Assembly (NCBI GenBank): GCA_027487485.1
Contig: JAIYDN010000038.1
Location: 43,410 to 107,409 of the forward strand
DNA length: 64,000 nucleotides
Reading direction: 5' to 3'
From: Planctomycetaceae bacterium
GTDB taxonomy: Bacteria > Planctomycetota > Planctomycetia > Pirellulales > Pirellulaceae
Numbering within the stretch: position 1 is the stretch's first letter; each line of letters begins with the position of its first letter. Shown here piece after piece: positions 55,889 through 64,000 of this stretch. A program made the position numbers and the translations under genes. A model generated the notes under the pieces. That model saw only the letters and a program-made list of their open reading frames with translations. It was not told the origin of the DNA and made no database searches.

Positions 55889-56187
55889 AGCGTCCGTGCG
55901 ATGGACCGACTCATGTTGGTTATCGAATCCAACGATTTAACCGTTGTAGATAGCCGATTGCGAAGAAACGCTTCAACCAGTGCAACCACCAAGTCTTCAA
56001 ACGCCGACGGACTGTTCTCGAATTGCTTTACAATCGATTTCAAACTTGCCCATTCATGATCGCTCAATGAACGTTCACGCTGCGAAAGGGTTGCTTCGAG
56101 CAACTCGCTTAAGACTTTGGAACTGGCTTGCTCGGGAGTTAAATCCCGAGTCACAGAACCATCCGCATCAGGCGTCTGCTCTTGCAT
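55816..56187 (-). CDS. Small helical protein overlapping the sigma factor gene
   Basis: The protein is 123 aa, acidic and predicted helical (KVLSELLEATLSQRERSLSDHEW, FEDLVVALVEAFLRNRL, ITNMSRSIARTLCSDP). There are no membrane segments. It overlaps the start of the sigma factor gene by 73 bases in a different frame and begins 16 bp after the kinase gene. That position suggests a regulatory partner, possibly an anti-sigma factor or kinase substrate, but no family is recognised. Confidence 0.6.
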   Translation of the reverse strand: MQEQTPDADGSVTRDLTPEQASSKVLSELLEATLSQRERSLSDHEWASLKSIVKQFENSPSAFEDLVVALVEAFLRNRLSTTVKSLDSITNMSRSIARTLCSDPVSRQRLMVFQQQLSGHQPS

Positions 56188-56203
56188 CTTCTAAAGTGTT
56201 CTT

Positions 56204-59200
56204 TTACTTAACAGGATTTGAAGTCGTATCTTTCGATAACCAGCCGTACAGTCGGTTGTTTCTGTCCGAGGTGACTAGCGTACGCCCGTCTTCCCCAAAC
56301 GCAATACATTCGATCTTGGCACCCCGATGCCCCTCTAGATCGAATACCTTGCCCGGATCATCCCACGTCGGTGACGCGAACCATACCGTCACTGTTCCCG
56401 CATCATCTCCCGTCACAAACACGGAGTCAACCGGGGATGCTGCGATTGTTAAGCCACCTTTCACCAGAAACGGCTTTCTTCCCTTCTCTAAAGCCGGATC
56501 CAAAGCAACAAACTCAAGCTGGCCTTCCAATGTTCCGTTGTTATTTCGCTCACTTTGGACGAGCAAATGCCTGGTAGCTTCCCCAGTTTGCCAAGCTTCG
56601 TTAAAGAAGTGAACGGATTTGACTTTCCAGTCACCTTCTAACGTCAACGTTTTCAAGACAAGAGCTTCAGCAACTCCGGTAATCTCAGATTTGCCATTGT
56701 TGTCGACAATAGCCAACACAGAATCCGCTTTCGGATCCCAACTGATCGCTGCAACATTGCTGTTCTCTTGAATCAAATCCCCACTCGCGGAATCCACTAC
56801 CTTGAGAACGTGAGCGTCGGTATCGAGCATCGCTAATTGTTTGCCGTTGGGTGAAAGTTGGATCACGTCAAAATCCTTAGCGGTAAACTTCGCCGGAACC
56901 AGTTGGCCGGCCCCCTCGGCATTTAGATCCATGCGCAACAATGAACCGTCCGCTCGCAACAACATCACCACCGAACCATTGCGGTCGCTCGAGGAACTCT
57001 TCAGTTCCTGGGGTCCGATGCTAGACAGAGTGGTTGCATCGTCCGCTAGAAAATAAACCGTTCCGGCCTTGGTCGACACGAAAGTTTGAGCACCGGACTT
57101 TTGTCTAGCAAGTACGCTGTCTTTGCCATTCAGATTCAACTTGAAGGCTGGATGCACTCGATTCGAAACCTGAGGGTTCGCGGTATTCGAAGTGTCGAGC
57201 CATGTTAGCCCTTTGAGCTCTTCCATCTTGCTCGCGAAGAGCTGATTAGCCTGAGCGTCCACGGCGTACGCAATCGACTTGGTTTCCGTTCCCAAGAGGA
57301 GACGAGTGTTCAAAACCAATCTATCGACCGAGTCCGAGACACGCACCACGGCCAAATCGATATCGTGATGATCCGCTATTTTAAGTGCCGGTTGTGGCTT
57401 TCCTGCTTCATCCGTCGCAATCGCAATCATCGGCTTTTGAAAGTCATTCTTATCATAAGCCTTCACAAAACCCGATGACATTACCAAGAAGAAACGACTG
57501 CCATCCTCGCTCCAAATGCCTTTCAGCGGTCCCCCCTCGTCAGCGCGACTTGGGACTACCAGATTCTGCGAGTCGTTTTCCCACCACGATTTGTCATCCG
57601 TTCGATTCCAAAGCCAAACTAAGCCCGAACGCTTCACCATAGCCACCAGCGACGGATCTTGCGGGTTTGGAACCGCAAAGTAGGTTCCTAGTTTTTCCTG
57701 GTTCGCAAGCATCAGACGCTCGCCTGCAATCGAGTAAACAAGAGTCTGCTTATCGCTTGCGATCAAAAGCTCCGTCCCTTGGTTGAGCATGGTCATACGC
57801 GGTGCAATACTCTCCCGTCCCTTGCTAGGATCGTTAGGATCCAACAAGGGCGAATGCATCGACCATCGCTTGATCATGTTCCCAGTCGCTTGCTCCCAAA
57901 CACAAAATTCCCATTCATGATCTGGGTTCTTAAGATACCGAGGCTCTGCCTTTTCCAGCAAAGCAGAAGTGACTAGGATTCCCGAGGGAACATCGACAAC
58001 GGAATCGACAAACACCGAACCCGGCGTATGTCCGAAGTAGCTAAATCGCTCGGCTCCATCGACTCGGTTCGTTTGCCCCGTCTGCAAATTCCAAAGGTCA
58101 ACCGCACCATCTTTCGTTACTGAAATTGCATTGGCGGAGTTTTCACGTCCATATATCCCTACCACTGGTGATGGATACTCCACAGGCCCTGCGTCCGAAA
58201 TGCGATTCAACTTCCGGCGTTGCTCTTGCCTTTGTATGTTCCAAACAAAGGTCGTGCCCACGTCGTCCACGCCCAGCACGGATTCCTTAGACGCAAAAAC
58301 AGCCTTTCGAACATTCGGATTGCTGCTAGGCACCCCTGTTAAATAGGTTTCGTAAGCTACTTCGCCTTGTGTATTAGAACGCCAAACATGAACCACAGGT
58401 TCCTTGTCGCTAATCGATAGGATTCGGCCGTCTTCACGTATCACCAAACTGGAAACGGTTGCTCGATGGGTAGCTGGCAAGTCACGTATGTTATCAACAG
58501 CTATCGTCGACATTGCTTTCGACCTATCCGCATTAACGTTGCCGACGCTCAGTTTGCCATCATCGCTTGCAAGCAAGATCCGTCCGCTTGCGCCTAGCAT
58601 AGCTGCGGCGCTTAAACTCTTTGGAAGCGATGCGGGATCGAAGAAAGTACATGTCAAACTATCGAGCTCTAACTCGAATAAGCTCATCGTTTTATCGGTC
58701 TTGGTGGATGCCAGAGCCGATTTAGGGCTAAGCCACTGAATGGCGACTAGATCCCCGCGAATCTCCTCAATATTCCTTGTCTTATCGATTTGTTTAGGTG
58801 TCGCGTCCATCCAGTTTGTATTGCGTTCCAAAACGCGAATGCCACGCTTGACTCCCACTACTACTCGTTGGCCATCCGGGCTGTACGAAATCGACTGGAA
58901 GTTCTTGGATCCAAGCGCTTCGGCCTTGGCAGGCTTGGAACCATCCTTCAAGGACCAAACATAGGTGCTACTATTTGTTCCATCGGAGAGTGAGAACATC
59001 GCCTCATCACCGCTCGGGGAGATCGCCGCGCAAAGAATGCTACTGCCATCGAACTTCTCTGGTTCGTCGAAGGCTCGTAGACCCTCAGCATCATAACGCA
59101 GCAACTGAACTTGCCCATTGCGTGTACCCAAGATGCCCACATTAGCAGCTGAAGCAAAATCAAAAGCCGTTACGTCTCCTAAAGCAATCAGCTTCGGCAA

Positions 59201-61546
59201 GTCCTGGTTCGTTAGCAGATTCACGCGTTGCCAAGCAAAAGTGTTGAACTTTGGGACATTCACATTGGGGGTTTCAACATCCTCTTTCGTTTGCGTGAAC
59301 TCAGCGCCCGAAAGGTCTTCAATCTTCTTCAGCAGATTGTTAGCAGTCTGATTATCGAATTGAACTGTGCTCGAGTTGGCTCGGCCCATTTCTGCGATCG
59401 AACTGCTAATACGGTTTTGTGCCGCACGACCTTGTGCTTCCTGTCTTGATCTCTTCGCTTGTTCTGCAGCTTCTTCCGCCCTTTCTTTTGATTGTAGCGC
59501 CGCCGTCTTTGCCGATTCCTCCTGCGCCTTGGCCATTTCGGCAGTTTCCTTCGCGGCTTTTGCTTGCAGTTCAGCGGCTTCGGCTGTAGCCTTTGCCGTT
59601 TCAGCTGCTAACTTGTCCATTAACGCTTGATCTTTTGCTGCCGTCTCGGCCATCTTTGAGTTTTCTGCTTCATTTTTAGCTGCTAACGCAGCATCTGCAG
59701 CATCTTTGGCTTTTTTCTCAGAAGCCTCAGCTGCATTTTTTGCGTCGACTGCCGTTTTTAAATTCTGCACAGCGTCTATTCGATAGCCGTTCGCGATGAA
59801 CAATGCGACGGTAACAGCAACCAACAACACCGATACTGCAGCGACGAAGGCTGTTCTCAAGGTCTTGAATCGAGACTCTCGCTGCTCGACAGCTAGCTTG
59901 GCTTTGGTTGCTTTCTCGTAAACTTCATTCTCCTTCGGGACCGAACGATCCAGAGTTTGAATGGCCAAATCGTAGTCGCCTCGATCAAAAGCGCACTGAC
60001 CATACGCAAATCGTGCCTTCTGCAAACCAGCGATCGCGGTCCTGTTCCCGTCCCACATTTCCAATGCATTGCGGAAACCAAAAATCGATTGCGCGAAGCG
60101 ATCGTAATCTTGAGATTGAGCTGCAGAGTCCGATAGCTCTTCGGAACGTGCGGCTACTGCAATACTGTCCGCATGAGTCTTCACCTCGCGGATGGCCGCT
60201 TGCATGTCTGCCACGGTTGCGTATCGATCATTTGGGTCGGTTTCCATGGCTCGTCGAGCGATATCCAACAACGGATCTTCTTTGTCCGTTGGCGTTATCT
60301 CATTCTGAATGGCCGCTTTCAAGCGGTCCTTCTGAGTCCGCCCCATGTGCGGTGGGGTGCCTGTGATCACTTGGAACAGGATTGCTCCCAAGAGATAAAT
60401 GTCGCTATGTTTTCCGATGCGATCGCGTTGATTCCGAGCCATTTCCGGGGCCATGAACTCAGGAGTGCCCCCGAAATCCACCTCTTTTCGTTTCGATTGA
60501 TTGACCGCCAAACCCCAGTCGCTCAAGTAAACTTCACCGAACGTTCCGAGCATCACGTTATCGGGCTTCAAGTCTCGGTGAATCACGTTCTTCGAATGAG
60601 CGAACGCAACGGCGTCGGCGATCTTGTCAAAGATCTCCAAATTCTCTTCGCGTGTCTTCTTGCGCAGAAGCTTTTGCCACTCCAAACCTCGGATCAACTT
60701 CATCGCATAAAAGAGCGTGCCGTCTTCCGTTCGGCCTAATTCATAGATCGGCGGAATGTTCGGGTGATCTAGTTCTGCGGTGACTTCTGCTTCATAAAAG
60801 AACTGCCGGCGAGAAGCCTCGTCTTCGCCCTTGCCCGCTTTCCGTGTCTTAATAGCGACCACGCGATTCACCGCGGTCTGAAGGGCTGAGTAGACGACTC
60901 CCATCCCTCCGTCGCCCAACTTGTCTTGAATCTGATAGTCGGCTCCTTCGGTCTTGTCGGAGTTTGCATCCGCAATGTGACGCGTTGCAACACGACGGAA
61001 AACCGAATCGGATGCCTCCGCTCGTTCATAGCGAAGTGACTGTTTGGAATCTCTTCCCGAGGAGCCGATCGCGGCATCCCAAACACGCATCAGTTGACCT
61101 TCGGACCCAGATTCCCCTTGTCCCAAGGCCGCTCGGACGTCAGCAGCTTCGAATCGTTGTGTACTGCCGGGTTTTTCTCCGACTTCGGCTTGTTCGGGCA
61201 ACTCAGGCAATCGAACAGTCTTGCTTTTGTCCGAGCTTTCAGCTGACGGTTCGCTAGCTGTGTCATCGTCGCTTTCCGGCATCGAGCCATCGGCCTGAGG
61301 CGAAGACTCCGCCAGATCTTGTAGATTCAGCGTTCCACGCGAATCGCCAAGCTCCACATCTGGTAGCGAGGGCATGACTTCCGCAGCCGAATCAGACGAT
61401 TGCTTTTCATCGTTCAGGATCTGAAAGTGTTGTTCTGCATTCAGGGTGCCAGATGGTTCTTGTGAGCTCGCCAACGACACACCACATTTGGGACAAATTG
61501 CGTCGCTGATGGCTACATCAAACTTGCACTTAGGACAGCTGCCCAT
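56204..61546 (-). CDS. Giant serine/threonine kinase with WD40-type propellers (T6SS-linked)
   Basis: The protein is 1780 aa. The zinc ribbon CPKC...CPKC is in the first 21 residues. An acidic linker leads to a Hanks-type kinase at about 205-455: KLGDGGMGVVYSAL, AIKTRK, VIHRDLKPDNVML (HRD intact), and SDWGLAVN with DWG replacing DFG. One membrane span lies near residues 570-590, followed by an Ala/Glu/Lys coiled coil to about 720. An extracytoplasmic part of about 1000 residues consists of WD40-like blades (for example QSISYSPDGQRVVVGVKRG near its start and IECIAFGEDGRTLVTSDRNNRLYGWL at its end). GGAGA lies before the ATG. It may sense contact and phosphorylate T6SS parts, as PpkA does. Confidence 0.93.
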   Translation of the reverse strand: MGSCPKCKFDVAISDAICPKCGVSLASSQEPSGTLNAEQHFQILNDEKQSSDSAAEVMPSLPDVELGDSRGTLNLQDLAESSPQADGSMPESDDDTASEPSAESSDKSKTVRLPELPEQAEVGEKPGSTQRFEAADVRAALGQGESGSEGQLMRVWDAAIGSSGRDSKQSLRYERAEASDSVFRRVATRHIADANSDKTEGADYQIQDKLGDGGMGVVYSALQTAVNRVVAIKTRKAGKGEDEASRRQFFYEAEVTAELDHPNIPPIYELGRTEDGTLFYAMKLIRGLEWQKLLRKKTREENLEIFDKIADAVAFAHSKNVIHRDLKPDNVMLGTFGEVYLSDWGLAVNQSKRKEVDFGGTPEFMAPEMARNQRDRIGKHSDIYLLGAILFQVITGTPPHMGRTQKDRLKAAIQNEITPTDKEDPLLDIARRAMETDPNDRYATVADMQAAIREVKTHADSIAVAARSEELSDSAAQSQDYDRFAQSIFGFRNALEMWDGNRTAIAGLQKARFAYGQCAFDRGDYDLAIQTLDRSVPKENEVYEKATKAKLAVEQRESRFKTLRTAFVAAVSVLLVAVTVALFIANGYRIDAVQNLKTAVDAKNAAEASEKKAKDAADAALAAKNEAENSKMAETAAKDQALMDKLAAETAKATAEAAELQAKAAKETAEMAKAQEESAKTAALQSKERAEEAAEQAKRSRQEAQGRAAQNRISSSIAEMGRANSSTVQFDNQTANNLLKKIEDLSGAEFTQTKEDVETPNVNVPKFNTFAWQRVNLLTNQDLPKLIALGDVTAFDFASAANVGILGTRNGQVQLLRYDAEGLRAFDEPEKFDGSSILCAAISPSGDEAMFSLSDGTNSSTYVWSLKDGSKPAKAEALGSKNFQSISYSPDGQRVVVGVKRGIRVLERNTNWMDATPKQIDKTRNIEEIRGDLVAIQWLSPKSALASTKTDKTMSLFELELDSLTCTFFDPASLPKSLSAAAMLGASGRILLASDDGKLSVGNVNADRSKAMSTIAVDNIRDLPATHRATVSSLVIREDGRILSISDKEPVVHVWRSNTQGEVAYETYLTGVPSSNPNVRKAVFASKESVLGVDDVGTTFVWNIQRQEQRRKLNRISDAGPVEYPSPVVGIYGRENSANAISVTKDGAVDLWNLQTGQTNRVDGAERFSYFGHTPGSVFVDSVVDVPSGILVTSALLEKAEPRYLKNPDHEWEFCVWEQATGNMIKRWSMHSPLLDPNDPSKGRESIAPRMTMLNQGTELLIASDKQTLVYSIAGERLMLANQEKLGTYFAVPNPQDPSLVAMVKRSGLVWLWNRTDDKSWWENDSQNLVVPSRADEGGPLKGIWSEDGSRFFLVMSSGFVKAYDKNDFQKPMIAIATDEAGKPQPALKIADHHDIDLAVVRVSDSVDRLVLNTRLLLGTETKSIAYAVDAQANQLFASKMEELKGLTWLDTSNTANPQVSNRVHPAFKLNLNGKDSVLARQKSGAQTFVSTKAGTVYFLADDATTLSSIGPQELKSSSSDRNGSVVMLLRADGSLLRMDLNAEGAGQLVPAKFTAKDFDVIQLSPNGKQLAMLDTDAHVLKVVDSASGDLIQENSNVAAISWDPKADSVLAIVDNNGKSEITGVAEALVLKTLTLEGDWKVKSVHFFNEAWQTGEATRHLLVQSERNNNGTLEGQLEFVALDPALEKGRKPFLVKGGLTIAASPVDSVFVTGDDAGTVTVWFASPTWDDPGKVFDLEGHRGAKIECIAFGEDGRTLVTSDRNNRLYGWLSKDTTSNPVK

Positions 61547-61570
61547 TACACATTCTCCGCTAATAATCTA

Positions 61571-61603
61571 AATCTAGGATGTCTTGGATTTTGAATTCAA
61601 AAT
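61571..61603 (-). promoter_or_regulatory. Palindrome and candidate promoter of the kinase/T6SS operon
   Basis: The sequence attttgaattcaaaat at 61588-61603 is a perfect 16-bp palindrome 42 bp upstream of the kinase start. Read on the minus strand, TTGAAT inside it, an 18-bp spacer and TAGATT form a possible -35/-10 pair, so the palindrome would cover the -35. It could be an operator; it is also AT-rich and could arise by chance. Confidence 0.35.
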
Positions 61604-61621
61604 TTGATGAACGACCAAAAA

Positions 61622-64000
61622 TTACTTACCGAACTGGGAACGTAGTCGGCGATGTCTGCGATCGCGGCTACTGAAACCTACCGAACCAAGCTCCTCCATG
61701 GACGCAGCGATGGTTTCAGCAGATCGCTTGTTTGCTTTGGCAGACTCTCTTACCAGCCACAAGGAGCTGAATAGTAGCCCAGCCGATGCAATTCTGGAGG
61801 ATGTGCTAGACGACGGACGGGAAGCCTCGTCCACTCGTACCAAAGCTTCATTCTCTTCCATCACCGGCGGAACAAAACTAGTGTCATCTTTGTTCGGAGC
61901 AGGAGGGGTTGGAATGTCCTTCAGGATGATGGGCTCTTCCGTATCTGGAACCAATAGAGGTTCGTCGTTTTGCGTGGATTGCGTTTCCGAGTCTAGAAGC
62001 CGGAAGACATCCAGAACCACAGGCTCACCATCGACTGGCTTTTCCACGATGGCATAGACGCCGCTTGGTTTGCTTGGATTCGCCAATAGAGCGGCCTTCT
62101 TGGACTCGATATCTTGAGCGGTCGGTGAACCACCGTCTGGACCATAGATGCTTTCAGGTGGTACCGTAGCATCCCCTTCAAGGCCTTCCTTGATCTTGTC
62201 ATTCGGCGGGATTTCGTTCAAGTCCGGTTGGCCGTTATCATTCTTGTCATCGTAGTCAATAAAGTAGATTGCGACTTCCTTATTCTTCTCGACCGAAACC
62301 TCGAGCTCGATTTCAGTTGGCTGAAAAAGAATTTGATCAGGAATCACAACAGGGAGAGAAAAACCAATTTCAATGGTAGTATGCGGAGGAAGCAGGTTTG
62401 GCGGAACGGCTGTACCACCCTCGCTACCTCGTGATACTACATTGTCAATCGATTCGTATTGGAACGTCATGTCGACGATAGTACTGGGGTCGTTCGCTTG
62501 CTCAAAAATAAAGAAATCATCAGCTCGCCGAATGATCGCGTTGGTCGGTAATATCTGATTCTCCTGAAGGAACAAGCTAGAAAACAGCGTTGGTCTTACG
62601 AAAACCTGCGTGTCCAATGATTTACTATCTACAGAAAACAAAACCGACTTGCCATCTGCATAACCTATAAAGACGTCAAATCCTCGTTCATTGACTCCGG
62701 GTGAATCAGAGAAGCCAAAGTTCAATGCGACTTGCTGCAGAAAATGGGCAGTCAAAGAAGTGCCACTTGCAGGTGGTAATCGATTTTCCGGACCATTTTT
62801 GAAGTCATTCAAAACTTCGAGAGTCGAATATCGATTAGGCCCCCCAACGCCGTTACCTCCATCAAAGAAGTTCAAGGCGTTCACAAATCTAGGCTCAGGA
62901 ACAGAGTAAATGGTTTGGTTTGATCTCGCTACCGCAGATGTTTCAAGCACTCCTGTTGGATTCAACGTGAAATCGCGTCCCGCGATCAACACGATCCCTC
63001 CCTCCGTCGAAGAGTTGCTGCTGGTGCTGATAGTACCGTTAACCACGAGGTCGGATAAACCTTTTGTTTCGATGTAGACATTTGGGCTCGTGCTGCTAGC
63101 AATCACTCCAGCGATAGCCTTTGCTACCGCCAAATCCCCATTGTTAACAAGATAAAGGGCGTACCCTTGCGTGTTGTATCGACTCTGGAAATCGTAGTTG
63201 CTAGTGGAAGGTGATGGCACGGCCGAACTGATTCCATTTCCCAAGTTACTCTGAAACTGAGTTCCTTGATTCGACGCAACCGAATTGACTATCTGCCATG
63301 TTGCAAGGGCACCATTGGTGCCAACTTCTGCATCGACAGTCTGGACAGTTGTGTCGTGCAAATGAGTGAACTGTGCTGACCGAACCGTCAGTGTGTTACC
63401 TCGAACCGTGGCCGCGCCGCTTATCTCATCGATCCTGCCAAACGCTGCAATTAGGTTGATGTTTCCGTTTGTCGCATTGATGTTGCTAAGCAGAATACTA
63501 TTGAAAGCCGCGTAGTTGATAGAACCATTTGCTGTCGTTGTCGTAGTTCCTACGGCCATTGAAATGTTGCCATCATCAGCAATGACGTTCACATTCCCAG
63601 TCGCCCCCGTGGTAATGTTCCCACCAGTGTTCTGATTGATCGCGTCCCCAGTGATCGAAATCGCTCCCCCGGTCGAACTGATTAGCGAAGCGGTTGCTAT
63701 AGCGCCAGTATCTGCGATGAGCGTAACGTTGCCGGTTCCATGAGCGGTTATAACAGAGTTGACAGTCAAATTACCCGCGTCGACGTCAATGTTGATATTG
63801 CCATTGCCGTTAAGAGTACGAACACCTGTACCCGCAATGATCAAACCATTGGTCTCTTGAATGAATATGTCATTGGCAGTGCTGTTCGTTGCAACCAATG
63901 TATTGATAGCTGTATCGATATCAGCAGCACCAGCGGCGCCGATGCCTTGAGCTGCACTCAACGTCGCTGTACCGCCGGTTGTCAGATTAGGTGTTTCAAG
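61622..64000 (-). CDS. C-terminal part of a giant repeat adhesin (filamentous haemagglutinin-like), 5' partial
   Basis: The frame is open to the window edge, so at least 790 aa of a longer protein are seen. The N-terminal visible part has haemagglutinin/autotransporter-type beta-helix repeats rich in Asn, Thr, Ile and Gly (NGNGNINIDVDAGNLTVNSV, GNVNVIADDGNISMAV). Later parts are non-repetitive beta-rich regions with acidic stretches. The end has a single hydrophobic segment (SAGLLFSSLWLVR) and a basic tail, which suggests membrane anchoring rather than an outer-membrane barrel. It lies 75 bp upstream of the kinase gene on the same strand. Function inferred: surface attachment. Confidence 0.7.
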   Translation of the reverse strand, partial: LETPNLTTGGTATLSAAQGIGAAGAADIDTAINTLVATNSTANDIFIQETNGLIIAGTGVRTLNGNGNINIDVDAGNLTVNSVITAHGTGNVTLIADTGAIATASLISSTGGAISITGDAINQNTGGNITTGATGNVNVIADDGNISMAVGTTTTTANGSINYAAFNSILLSNINATNGNINLIAAFGRIDEISGAATVRGNTLTVRSAQFTHLHDTTVQTVDAEVGTNGALATWQIVNSVASNQGTQFQSNLGNGISSAVPSPSTSNYDFQSRYNTQGYALYLVNNGDLAVAKAIAGVIASSTSPNVYIETKGLSDLVVNGTISTSSNSSTEGGIVLIAGRDFTLNPTGVLETSAVARSNQTIYSVPEPRFVNALNFFDGGNGVGGPNRYSTLEVLNDFKNGPENRLPPASGTSLTAHFLQQVALNFGFSDSPGVNERGFDVFIGYADGKSVLFSVDSKSLDTQVFVRPTLFSSLFLQENQILPTNAIIRRADDFFIFEQANDPSTIVDMTFQYESIDNVVSRGSEGGTAVPPNLLPPHTTIEIGFSLPVVIPDQILFQPTEIELEVSVEKNKEVAIYFIDYDDKNDNGQPDLNEIPPNDKIKEGLEGDATVPPESIYGPDGGSPTAQDIESKKAALLANPSKPSGVYAIVEKPVDGEPVVLDVFRLLDSETQSTQNDEPLLVPDTEEPIILKDIPTPPAPNKDDTSFVPPVMEENEALVRVDEASRPSSSTSSRIASAGLLFSSLWLVRESAKANKRSAETIAASMEELGSVGFSSRDRRHRRLRSQFGK

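Overview
The window is most likely from a planctomycete of the Pirellulales (Pirellulaceae-like). The evidence is a DUF1549/DUF1553 - DUF1501 - PPC-repeat gene trio, a secreted DUF1080 protein, kinases with cytoplasmic zinc ribbons, a VWA/MoxR operon, many genes with weak or no Shine-Dalgarno sequence, and several families of short palindromic intergenic repeats. No plasmid, phage, transposase or CRISPR genes were recognised.

Layout. (1) 1-5.6 kb, minus strand: a type VI secretion (T6SS) accessory island running PAAR tip protein, DUF4123 adaptor, two related small helical proteins, a Pro-rich repeat protein, and a divergent TssB/TssC-like fusion protein. (2) 5.9-11.1 kb, minus: a small membrane protein, an FtsX/MacB-type ABC transporter, smpB and a multi-spanning membrane protein. 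(3) 11.2-12.9 kb: csrA and tRNA-Glu(TTC), each with a plausible promoter, a terminator, then about 1 kb of noncoding DNA holding a 255-bp tandem repeat. (4) 12.9-26.9 kb: zwf and a SurA/PpiD-like protein (minus), then topA, miaE, a DUF1080 protein and the DUF1549-DUF1501-PPC operon (plus). (5) 27.0-33.7 kb, minus: an operon of a double-VWA membrane protein, a MoxR ATPase, a PQQ-type beta-propeller protein and an unusual zinc-ribbon signal peptidase. (6) 34-42 kb: dusB (plus), then aroB, thiC, a second moxR, tpx, birA and a kinase-RDD protein (minus). (7) 42.5-61.5 kb, minus: the main T6SS locus. In transcription order it encodes a giant kinase/WD40 receptor, a small protein, a FliA/WhiG-like sigma factor, TssA, TssB, TssC, a second TssC-like protein, TagJ, TssE, TssF, TssG and ClpV/TssH. 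(8) 61.6-64 kb, minus: the C-terminal part of a giant repeat adhesin that continues past the window.

How the genes fit together. The main locus supplies the contractile sheath (TssB/C), cap protein (TssA), baseplate parts (TssE/F/G), sheath accessory (TagJ) and recycling ATPase (ClpV). The far-left island supplies the spike tip (PAAR), cargo adaptor (DUF4123), possible cargo and an odd sheath-like fusion. TssJ/L/M, TssK, Hcp and VgrG are not in the window, so the system is either completed elsewhere or unusual. The sigma factor and kinase at the head of the locus suggest dedicated transcriptional and post-translational control.

The observation I rate highest is the tandem TssB-TssC-like fusion (113-1897), which carries sheath-subunit homology twice but lacks the C-terminal part of TssC. 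Next come the candidate cargo island, the T6SS-linked sigma factor with its small overlapping partner, and the palindrome over the possible promoter of the kinase operon.
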